Positions 49,301 through 57,300 of a stretch of 64,000 bases of DNA are shown here, in pieces (position 1 is the first letter of the stretch; the number at the start of each line of letters is the position of its first letter). A program made the position numbers and the translations under genes. Source of the DNA: Symsagittifera roscoffensis (Eukaryota > Xenacoelomorpha > Acoela > Convolutidae). The notes beneath the pieces are model-generated. The model saw only the letters and a program-made list of their open reading frames with translations. It was not told the origin of the DNA and made no database searches. The stretch spans positions 8,378,027 through 8,442,026 of the forward strand of contig NC_087068.1 in the NCBI RefSeq assembly GCF_963678635.1. The letters run 5' to 3'.

Positions 49301-51974
49301 GTATTTGGTGATATGTTTCTAAAACTTTGAACATTTCGTCTTTTGATTGTGATTGCATAAAAACATCGTCTAAATAGGTGATTGCGTTTTTCTTGAGTAT
49401 TAGTGGTCTAAAAATTTTGCTCATAAAGGCTGAAAATGCTGCTGGTCCTATGGATATTCCATAGAATAAGCGGTTGAATTCATATTGTTGGTTTCCGATA
49501 ACAAATTGTGTTAAACGTCGTGATTGTTCATCTAGTGGCATTTGATTGTATGCACTATTCATGTCGGCGGTTGTGAAGTATTTGCCGTTTATTTTTGTTA
49601 AAATAACTTGTATTGGTTCAATGGGCCAATTACATTTTGATTCATCTATGAGTGAATTGAGGTATCTAGCATCGAGAACGATTTTTAATGATTCTCCTTT
49701 AGCTAGAATGATAACGGGGTTGATGAATGTGTTGCCTTTTGGTTGTTCTTCTTTATTAACTGGTGATATAATATTGTACTGTTCTTTATAGTCGTGTGTA
49801 TTTAGTGAATATGCTTTTCGAACTAGTGTTTCGATTCTTACTGCTATTTGCTTGATGGTTTCGTTTGGTAATCTGCGAATTTCATTACATAAAACTCTTT
49901 GTTGTTGTTTGTTTCTTTCGGAGTCAAACATTTTTGAAAATTCTTGTGTAAATCTTTTCCAGTTTGATTTTATTTCTAGAGGTAGTACTGAAAACCATTT
50001 TTGGGCTGCGCCATCTAAGGTTGTTTGTATCAACGCTGTGCGTCGATGTATCCAGTTTTGATGTAGTGGCGTATTAATTGGTTCAGGTCCTATATTTAAA
50101 ATCAGGTTTGCTGTTACTGCATTTAAATAATCTTCTACAGAGTATTCAGGGTCTGTTCCTGTGAAAACCATTAAAGGTTTGTTTGATGTTATTGATGATC
50201 CACCCATTAGGTATGGATTCATTGTCATTTGTAATGATTCTGCTGCATTTGGCATTTGAGAAAAATTTGAAAGTTGGTTTCTTGTTATTTCATGTTGTTG
50301 AAGATAATATGGGAGTGGTATTTCATTTTGCATTTGTGATGGTTGATACGAGTGTGCAGTCATTGGATTTTGTTGTTGAATTGGTTGAAAAGATTGTGTA
50401 TTAATTGGATTTTGCTGTTGAATTGGTTGTTGATGTTGTGCATCTATTGGTTGTGGAGAAAAATTCCTATAATTTGTACGTGTTTTCTGTATTCCTTGTC
50501 TACGATATTCTTGAGTATTTTGTGCAAATATATCTGGTTGTAAGAAATCGTCATCTGAGGATAAATAATCCATTTGATAAGTTGTTTGTTTTTTATTTTT
50601 ATTTTGTTGAAAAAATGGGTAATTTTCACTGCGATCCTGTGGAGGATTTGGTTGAAAATTTGTGGAATTATATTGGGCCGTTGGGTTATCCCAGTTTCGA
50701 GGTTTTGTATATTGATTAAAATTTCTTTGTGGTTGATAATTTGTTTTTGATGGATGTGTATAATTATAATTATGGTCTGCAAAGTTGTTTCTAGTGAATG
50801 TTTTGCGTGTTTTTGATGGTATTGTCATGGGTTTGTATGTTTGGTAATCCATATGTGAATATTTAGGGGCAACCGAAGGTTTAACGGTTGATTGTAAGGT
50901 TACCTGTGTTTGTGAAGGATTTGTATTTCTTGGTGTTGTTAAATTTGGGCGTATTGGTGAAATACTTTGTTGTGTAGTTGTTGTGTGTACAATTTCTTCA
51001 TTTATGAAGTGTGATGGTGTCTGGATATCTTGTTGAGTAAGATTCCTAGTTCCATTGAGGTTTTCATTGTGTATGGCTGTAGAGTTTAAACTATTAATTT
51101 GTGTATCGGGTAAAAATGTATTATAGTTTAATGGTGTTGCATCAATTGTTAATGGTATTACTCTTACATAATCTCTTATGTAAGATATTGTACCTATTGC
51201 TTGACTTGAGATTGATTGTGGAAAGTTTATAAATGCGGAATGAGACCATTCGGGGTCCCAAACATAATCTGATTGTTCTGTGATAGCGGTATCATCGTTC
51301 GAATTTTGGGGTCTAAAATTTTTTCTTGCTTGTGCAATTAAATCAATATTGTGTGTAAAATAATCTATTATGAACCATGCTAAAATTTTTTGTAAATCGT
51401 GTTTGGTATGTTGTGAAACGTCGTCTTTCGTGAAATTTTCTTTAATGATGTTTAAATAACTAGAGAGTAGTGTGATTTCATGTCGTACTCTTAAATGTTT
51501 AGATGTTTCTGTCGGTGAGACATTTGTTAATGGGAGTTCATTTTCTAATATCGAAATATAACTATATATTAGTGCGAAAACTTCATTGGTGAAAATGGAG
51601 TTTGCTCTTTGTGAGTTATGGTATTGGATGCTTTTTATATATTCTGAAAAAACTTTTGAAAATTCTAAATCAAGGTCGTCTGTTTGAATAGTATATGTTC
51701 TATTATTATGGTTTGGGGAAGTGAATTCTATAGAGTAGATTCCATACTGTTGTGTTATGTTGCATATATCTTTTAGATAGTGATCTATGATTTGTCTTTT
51801 GATTTTTACATCGGGGAACTCTGTTTTACATGGACTGATTCCGGGTTCAAATAAATTTACGAGTAAATTTTGACAAAATATGTGTTGTCCTCTATCAGTA
51901 TCTGCATCTACTATAAAAGGAAAGATTTCATCATCATCTGGAGTTTCGTCACCTGGGGTGTGCGTTGAACTCAT
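46362..51974 (-). CDS. Gag-Pol polyprotein, Ty3/gypsy type (capsid, RT, RNase H, integrase)
   Basis: One 1,870-residue frame. Residues 1-260: acidic to mixed N-terminal Gag region, unrecognised. 260-600: Gln/Asn/Pro-rich. 600-725: retrotransposon capsid-like (FTGTDPEYSVEDYL, AAQKWFSVLP, RFTQEFSKMF). 750-915: reverse transcriptase with D804 (TTADMNSAYNQ) and YLDD 867-870. 1005-1130: RNase H with D1016, E1059, D1086. 1375-1420: integrase zinc site H1379, H1386, C1416, C1419. 1445-1550: catalytic D1451, D1511, E1547 (D-x35-E). 1724-1726: GPY. Basic tail. Missing: no Cys-His knuckle, no D(S/T)G protease, and the N-terminal fingers of RT, all expected between 725 and 750. This looks like an in-frame internal deletion. 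The first 26 bases overlap the end of ORF B in another frame. Confidence 0.95.
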   Translation of the reverse strand: MSSTHTPGDETPDDDEIFPFIVDADTDRGQHIFCQNLLVNLFEPGISPCKTEFPDVKIKRQIIDHYLKDICNITQQYGIYSIEFTSPNHNNRTYTIQTDDLDLEFSKVFSEYIKSIQYHNSQRANSIFTNEVFALIYSYISILENELPLTNVSPTETSKHLRVRHEITLLSSYLNIIKENFTKDDVSQHTKHDLQKILAWFIIDYFTHNIDLIAQARKNFRPQNSNDDTAITEQSDYVWDPEWSHSAFINFPQSISSQAIGTISYIRDYVRVIPLTIDATPLNYNTFLPDTQINSLNSTAIHNENLNGTRNLTQQDIQTPSHFINEEIVHTTTTQQSISPIRPNLTTPRNTNPSQTQVTLQSTVKPSVAPKYSHMDYQTYKPMTIPSKTRKTFTRNNFADHNYNYTHPSKTNYQPQRNFNQYTKPRNWDNPTAQYNSTNFQPNPPQDRSENYPFFQQNKNKKQTTYQMDYLSSDDDFLQPDIFAQNTQEYRRQGIQKTRTNYRNFSPQPIDAQHQQPIQQQNPINTQSFQPIQQQNPMTAHSYQPSQMQNEIPLPYYLQQHEITRNQLSNFSQMPNAAESLQMTMNPYLMGGSSITSNKPLMVFTGTDPEYSVEDYLNAVTANLILNIGPEPINTPLHQNWIHRRTALIQTTLDGAAQKWFSVLPLEIKSNWKRFTQEFSKMFDSERNKQQQRVLCNEIRRLPNETIKQIAVRIETLVRKAYSLNTHDYKEQYNIISPVNKEEQPKGNTFINPVIILAKGESLKIVLDARYLNSLIDESKCNWPIEPIQVILTKINGKYFTTADMNSAYNQMPLDEQSRRLTQFVIGNQQYEFNRLFYGISIGPAAFSAFMSKIFRPLILKKNAITYLDDVFMQSQSKDEMFKVLETYHQILQNENLKAAPDKSHFFLTRVKFLGHNIERKTITPLKSRIDAIQKLQPPTNKKKIQEFLGMLNFLSKYVYKMQLYLRPFYNILRQQNNFEWNTEHQTRFEEIKKLLTEQISNTIPDPDQPFYAMCDASNFGIGAALLQSHNGTNKMNLISANSRLFTQAELRLSTLMRECTAIIYTLTEYEFLILGSKHPTVLFTDHKPIIFLFTQKSNPNHRVYRFQLILMKFPNLHIVWTAGKNLALPDTLSRNTPPELLTRKTTVEIPKNIKFYLAENETSPRLECKYAVKTDIEQSQINNLQHFPLYLDCQNNHYEVDLLGTSTFKPIPYSQWIKNNTQQKRTKQHLPKKDHFPLIEKEDLTDKINLSGPQTNDSKYTINQVFDLHDPLDTIPLSKLEIENIFLPPTETITISTLKQYQNLDPVIRQLKSWHKYKTKTIKADSTILGNKTLLRYFRKFNNTTINENTDLLEYNLNESTVPCLPISMILIAFNISHTQNIKGHSGSEKTYSNFIQNFYFPNAPIWIKVLCNDCIVCQLNKPYPNQKQVAQKQDFKGQSLYFNHRISFDTKGPISPSSEGNSYIMVIVDAFTHYVALNPVPHCNAYYAYTTLYEHWIAKFGLPEILVTDNGTEFINNEIITLCHLYNIKHKPRTSHAPWTNGLVEGMNRSLQEYLRCIINGNDTKYTEWSADVKLFPLAYNSQITTTLGMSPYEMVFNQKPRKPIMFTANSHKNAQGYCQPNKDSICYNLPLHTHDEDHFHHPQILKLASGTHTEWILNRDKKHNEIYQKITKKLLQRQNINEQINSRFTPASDLKIGTFVLIPNFNTHKGISKKLQPLRKGPYQIIAKPTDVTYKIIDSNKKEIVQHRNNLLPYYPKEYALRELTQLYSFTGLKIIQNEPHLKNTEQNDNPTENQNTKPTATKNNTQNHKESPKQRKNRKMTEQIIPQEEIDKSEHRKTTRLRNQPRKNYKMFIPQSKILKKVEFKK

Positions 51975-52416
51975 TTTTTCGTTCGATGACTGTTAATATG
52001 TAATTATTAATGTGTCGAATTGGTTGATTCCAATTGTATAGATGTACTGGTTTGTGTTTATACTGCTTTTTTATTCTTCTTTTTCCTCTTTGTGATGAAT
52101 TTGAAGTTGTTTCTGAGTCAGAAAAATATAATTGATCGTGTTGTGGGCAATTTTTATCTATTGATTCTTTTAGTTTGTAAAGTTCGTCTAAACTGTTGGT
52201 TTCTGATTCTGAAAATGCGTTTCGATTTTTTGAAAATCTTTTTCGTGTTATTTGTCTTTGTTTAGTTATTATTTTTCTCTTTAGTGTTTGTCGTTTTGTT
52301 CGAATGTATCCAATTGTTTGTGTATGAGGTGTGATTACAAGGTCGTATTTTTTGTTATCTATTTCACAATTGTGTAAAATGATTGTTTGTTTATTTCCTA
52401 GGTTTTTAAATGACAT
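51949..52416 (-). CDS. ORF B: 155-aa basic protein upstream of gag
   Basis: A strongly basic, Cys-poor protein with an Arg/Lys block at about residues 40-65 (TKRQTLKRKIITKQRQ), an acidic Ser segment at about 68-108 and a second basic block near 110-122 (RGKRRIKKQYKHK). It is unrecognised. Charge suggests nucleic-acid binding or nuclear localisation, as for retroviral regulatory proteins, but this is inference. It overlaps the Gag start by 26 bases. The counterpart in the second element differs at 7 of 155 residues and by eye at seven further codons silently, consistent with selection on the protein. Confidence 0.8.
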   Translation of the reverse strand: MSFKNLGNKQTIILHNCEIDNKKYDLVITPHTQTIGYIRTKRQTLKRKIITKQRQITRKRFSKNRNAFSESETNSLDELYKLKESIDKNCPQHDQLYFSDSETTSNSSQRGKRRIKKQYKHKPVHLYNWNQPIRHINNYILTVIERKNEFNAHPR

Positions 52417-53344
52417 AAGGTTTAGAATGACGGATGCAAAAGGTTGTTAAATGATTTCTATTGACTTAAACTGTTAGTTCTTACGATTTTTTGGTTAGCT
52501 TAACCTGGGTCTATTTTTCAGGGTTGGAGAGAAAAGTATATCGATTCCGAAGAATGATTTTTACTTTCTCGTGACTAGTATAAGCTAAGGTGTTAACTTA
52601 CTTAATCTTACTTAGGGGTAGTGATTGTGTTCAAGGGTTGGAGAATAGTAAATCGATCCACAAGGTTCAGGTATAATTAGAACGCGAGTAGTTCGTTAGA
52701 TACTATTTTAAACTTACTAAGTCTAAGATTTATCCTGGGTCTGGTAAGAGGAGGGGTCAAGTGAAGGATGAATAACCGAAGTTCTTCACTGTTTATCCTA
52801 ATTTGAATGATTAGTTTTGTTTAAAAATTTCTATTAGTCTTGGGTTTTTAGAAAGGGTTGGGTAGTGAATCGACGTTTGAGGTCGTTAGACACTAATTAA
52901 GTGGGTGGGGGAGAACAAAGTTGTTCTGTTTGATCCAAGGATAAGCCTTGATGATCAAATTTAAAATTTAATTAAGTAGAAAATGATTTAAGATCCAAGG
53001 ATAAGCCTTGATGATCTGATTTTAAATTAAGTGACTTTAAATTTTAATAAAGTTTTAAATTTGTGTAAAGGAAAGATTTAGTGTTTTGATGATATTAGTG
53101 GGTTTATGATTGCTGTTATGTTTTAGGTGATGAAGCTGGAACAACAGGATGATTTATGATTACTGACCATTTATTGTCATGCTACTAATTTTTATTTTTA
53201 TTTTCCAATAAATATTCTTCAAACATGTTTTGTATAATACTGCAGAGTTTTAGGAAAACGATCTTAGATCTTTTTATCAATCGTTATTGTATAATATTAA
53301 TTTGTTTAGCGCCTGAAATGATTTTGAAGATTTACTTCAAGGTT
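52417..53344 (-). promoter_or_regulatory. retroelement leader with repeated motifs
   Basis: 0.9 kb between ORF A and ORF B without ORFs. Two motif families recur and are kept in both element copies. A core like TCGAT-TACT-TTCTCCAACCCT (sense) occurs three times (about 52521-52550, 52633-52661, 52854-52876). GGATAAGCCTTGATGATC (plus strand) occurs twice (52939-52962 and 52992-53016 areas). Such iterations could be packaging, promoter or protein-binding sites; the role is not shown. Confidence 0.5.
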
Positions 53345-53578
53345 TTATGTTTGCAAATGGAAATCTAAATTCATTGCAAGTAGTATTCGAAATATAAAAG
53401 TTTGTTCTGGCTTTTGCCGAACTATCATATAACTATACGGCAAGTTTCTACTTTGTCGTATGTCGTCTTTGGTTCGATGTCTTCTTCCAATTCCGGGTAG
53501 TTCTATTATGGTTCGGAATATTGGCTCTGATCTATTGAGTCGGAGAGACATTTCAATTAAATTATTGTCGTATAACAT
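53345..53578 (-). CDS. ORF A: 77-aa conserved small protein, first ORF of the retroelement
   Basis: It starts 88 bases after the 5' LTR. It is Arg-rich (for example RLNRSEPIFRTI, GIGRR, DDIRQSRNLPYSYMIVRQK), has no Cys, no signal peptide and no recognised domain. The second element encodes it at 62111-62344. By eye the two copies differ at 14 nucleotides, nine silent and five conservative replacements (T/I, H/P, K/R, I/V, L/I). With about three times more replacement than silent sites, that is a rate ratio near 0.2, the mark of a protein under selection. Function unknown. Confidence 0.72.
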   Translation of the reverse strand: MLYDNNLIEMSLRLNRSEPIFRTIIELPGIGRRHRTKDDIRQSRNLPYSYMIVRQKPEQTFIFRILLAMNLDFHLQT

Positions 53579-53642
53579 TTTGTAAATGTTTTTGTCTAAT
53601 TTCTAATCTAATTTTGGTTAATTCTAATCTAGTAAGGTCTTG

Positions 53643-53664
53643 TTCGAGACTTATGGTCGCACCA
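53643..53664 (-). promoter_or_regulatory. primer-binding site of the giant retroelement (22 nt)
   Basis: Two bases inside the 5' LTR, the sense strand reads TGGTGCGACC... for 22 bases. Its complement (plus strand, 53643-53664) reads exactly like the 3' end of a tRNA: T loop TTCGAGA, a 5-base stem beginning with the invariant C61, a 7-base acceptor strand, and CCA. The tRNA identity is not known to me. The site is the same in the second copy (62026-62047). Confidence 0.85.
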
Positions 53665-53666
53665 GA

Positions 53667-54076
53667 TGAGTTATGACTGGGGTGTATAACTCATAGAGTA
53701 ATTTCGGATAGGGTACACCGTCTGCTCGTCACGCTATCTTATTTTCGGCCGGATAGATTCGTGCAACTTCTTAGTCTAATACCGATCCTAATCTTACTCT
53801 TATACTATCTAGTCTCAGGTTGTTTAACTAGTCTCTGCTAGGCTCAATAGATCTAGGGTATACTGGTTTATTGCGGCTGCTGAAGTGCTCGGGAGAGTCC
53901 AACTAATTTCTAAGTTAAATTCAAATCTCTCTGGTGCTGAAATTACAAGTAACTTCAGCACTTACAAATAAGTGGGTTGTTAGTTAGATGGATCATGATT
54001 GGTTAATATTAAATACTTTACATTGGTAAAACATTTAATTTATCCAATCATAAAATATAGTTTAGATCAGGTTCCA
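53667..54076 (-). repeat. 5' LTR of the giant retroelement
   Basis: 410 bp; appears identical to 37780-38189. It differs from the LTR of the second copy (61614-62023) at about 14 positions by eye. Confidence 0.95.
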
Positions 54077-54336
54077 GTTGGCATTTTCTGAAAACCAACA
54101 AGAATATTGGCAATTGAAAAGTCGCCAATCAAAAAATTATTTCATTTGATATTGCAGAGATTGTGTGCGGTTTGAAACTGAGGATAGTGTCTAAAATTAA
54201 AAAAAAATTCAGTGTTTCGAAAACCAAAAATTTGAATTATGCTCCCAACAAAACCGCTCCTATTAGCTTCAGTATTTTGCCTATCGAAACCAATCCTAAA
54301 AATTTTCTATTTACAGCATCAATTTTCTTAATTTAC

Positions 54337-57300
54337 CTTGACATCCATCATTATATTCGATATAGCCTGGGGGACATTTGCAGTGATATGAGCCGACTGA
54401 ATTCTCGCAAGTTGCTGTTTCACCACAGATTTCATGGTCACACTCATCGATATCTAAAGCAAAAACAAATTGTTAAAAAAGAAAGACATGATCTGAAGCC
54501 ATCAAGTTTGCAGTGGTGAGATCGATTTAGAATCTGACATGTTTTGATTTCATTGCAGACTCCGTGGTCAGACTCATTTATATCTAAAGCAATAACTAAT
54601 TTTAAAAAATAATTATCCGAAGTCAACCAATAGTTTAAAACAATTCTCATCAATCAATCATTTAAAATGTTTAAATAATCAAATCAAGTTATGCCCAGAA
54701 ACATTTTTTGTCTATAACTTTTTGACTTGCGTTGGAAAAAAATTACACAATTTTTTGAAATCGTTATATTTTTTTGGACTGTGGTCCACAGTAAGGGACA
54801 TTACCAACAATCAAACAAATTAATCTTTTGGCTTTACTTTTCTGTCACTTCATCTTCAAAATGTCAGGTTGTTTTTCAAAAAAAATCATCAAAACGAACA
54901 TGCCTCTCGCATTAGCTGCAGCTTTTTGATTATCAAAACCATTTTTAAAAAATTACAATTAAAACTATCATTTTTTGTGCCTTACCTTGACATTCATCGT
55001 TCTGTTCGGTATAGCCTTGGGGACATTCGCAGTGATATGAGCCGACTGAATTCTGGCAACTTGCTATTTTGCTACAGGTTTCTTGGACACACTCATCGAT
55101 ATCTAAAACAATATCGAATTTAAAGCAAAAGAAAACTATGATCTGAAGCCATCACAAACGCTGAAAAATTATTCCAATTTTTGGCCCTTTTTCTGTCGAG
55201 AGATGTGAGTCATTCGAAAGTTTTATCAGAATTGTATTGGGAATTCTATCTTCAAAAGAATTCTGTTTTGATGCAACATTCGGAGCAAGTAAAATCTATT
55301 TTAAAATTTCTTTTTTTTTCGGCGAGTTCTTATTTATTCAATATTGCGTAATTTTTCTGCAGTTCAAAAATTATTCGTGAATAAAAAAACTGCAATGTTG
55401 CTCCCAGTACTTGTGTATTTCGATTATCAAAACCAATTTTAAAAAGTTTCAATTGATGTCATCCATTTTCGAAGTTTAACTTGACATCCATTATTCTGCT
55501 CGATATAGCCTTGATGTACTGATACTAACTGACTGATTTGTGGCAACTTGCAACTTAGCTAAAAAAACAAAGGTCGCATTCATGGGTTTAAAAGCATAAT
55601 TGAATTCAGATATTTTTATTTACCCCCTTCCCACATCAAACTAACCAAAGAATTCTCACCCCAATCACTGAGTTGAAAATTTGAATATGTGCATTTTTTT
55701 AAACAAATTTTGTCCCTTTTAGTGGACAAGGCGGGGGGGGGCAGTGAAGAAATTCAAATAAGACAGATTAACTATTCAAAAAGACAAACACAGGATCCAA
55801 ATCGATCCAATCGTTCTCAATTGGTTTCATCTTTCGTCCGAGTTTTTGTTGGGAAAATTGTTGTTGATCCGATAGCACATTGAAAAACCGAATAGTTCCC
55901 TTCCCAAATCATCCAAACTGTCGTTATAGATTAAGGCACGGGGGAGGGTTCTCATGCGGTGGCGTCCCTCATGCTTGAAGGACCGAATGCTTGAAATTAA
56001 TTTTAGCTTACTTTCAGCCAATCAGAATTGAGTATTCAAAATCTCAAAGTAAGAAAATGAATCCAGGCCATTAGTGTTAATATTGACCGATTAGATAATA
56101 AGCAGATGAGTTTTCAAGACTGAAAAATTCATATAATTTTGACCTCATTAATCTTGATGATTATCTGATTGGTATAGTGGTTGTAACCCTCAATTTGTAG
56201 TATTTTTGAGTATTTTCCACTGATTTAATACATTTTCTGTTAATATTGACTTCGATTTTGTGAGAAAGGCATTTAGCCAATAGAAACGCTTAGCGATTTT
56301 GATTGGTTGAATATTTTCAAGCATTCGGTCTTTCAAGCATGAGAACCCTCCCCTTCTCATGCTTGAAGGACCGAATGCTTGAAAAATTTCAACCAATGAA
56401 AATCGCTAAGCGTTTCTATTGGCTAAATGCCTTTCTCACAAAATCGAAGTCAATATTTACAGAAAATGTATTAAATCAGTGGAAAATACTCAAAAATATC
56501 GAGCGGATCCGAGTATTGCGTTGGTTTGCGTTGGTTTTCTTTTCTTAGTCATGCTGTAACCCTCAATTTGTAATATCAGGTCTTGCGTTGGTTTTCTTTT
56601 CTTAGTCATGCTGTAACCCTCAATTTGTAAAATTTTTGAGTATTTTCCACTGATTTAATACATTTTCTGTTAATATTGACTTCGATTTTGTGAGAAATGC
56701 ATTTAGCCAATAGAAACGCTTAGCGATTTTGATTGGTTGAATATTTTCAAGCATTCGGTCTTTAAAGCATGAGAACCCTCCCCTTCTCATGCTTGAAGGA
56801 CCGAATGCTTGAAAAATTTCAACCAATGAAAATCGCTAAGCGTTTCTATTGGCTAAATGCCTTTCTCACAAAATCGAAGTCAAATAAACAGAAAATGTTT
56901 TAAATCAGTGGAAAATACTCAAAAACAGGGGCGGATTTAGGGGGGGGGGGGGGCGGGGGGGGCGGACGCCCCCCCCCCCTCAGGGATTCGACCCCCTGCC
57001 GACCCAAAGGGTCCCCCCTTTGATACTTTTTCAGAAATCCATTTTTGGCCGACCGACCCTAAAATTTTTCTAAAGGCGCCTTTGGCGCCAATATATACTA
57101 ACTTTGAGGGGGAGCGCGCGCCAAAAAAAACGCGATTTTTTTGTCAAAATTTTTCAAAAATTGCCCAAAAACGGCTGTTTTGACTGTTTTTTCAAAAATT
57201 TGCCTGCGGCGCAGAAAATTTCGCCAAAGTAGGGGCAAAACAGTGCTTTGGGAGAGCTCGAAAAATCAATTTGGTCGACCTAAAAAAAAAAAAAAGGTCG

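Larger units (their letters stand above)
37780..54076 (-). mobile_element. 16.3-kb LTR retroelement with seven ORFs, including an envelope-like gene (Ty3/gypsy-type pol)
   Basis: Two 410-bp LTRs (37780-38189 and 53667-54076; TG...CA ends), identical as far as I can compare by eye, bound the element. GTTG on both outer sides (37776-37779, 54077-54080) is a 4-bp target duplication. The sense strand is minus. Order: 5' LTR, primer-binding site, ORF A (77 aa), 0.9-kb leader, ORF B (155 aa), Gag-Pol (1,870 aa), ORF D (62 aa), ORF E (378 codons, no Met), envelope-like ORF F (872 aa), ORF G (597 aa), 1.6 kb without ORFs, 3' LTR. The integrase GPY motif and RT/RNase H type place pol with Ty3/gypsy (Metaviridae). 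Size and ORF number far exceed the usual 5-8 kb gag-pol-env plan. Identical LTRs mean a young insertion. It lies within or just 3' of a minus-strand EGF-repeat gene. Confidence 0.95.

Noticed and set aside
50183-50782. Several ORFs overlapping gag on both strands
   Set aside because: Shadows of the Gln/Asn-rich gag frame.
56190-56826. Near-identical 68-81-aa ORFs on both strands
   Set aside because: They are the arms of inverted repeats read from each side, not independent genes.
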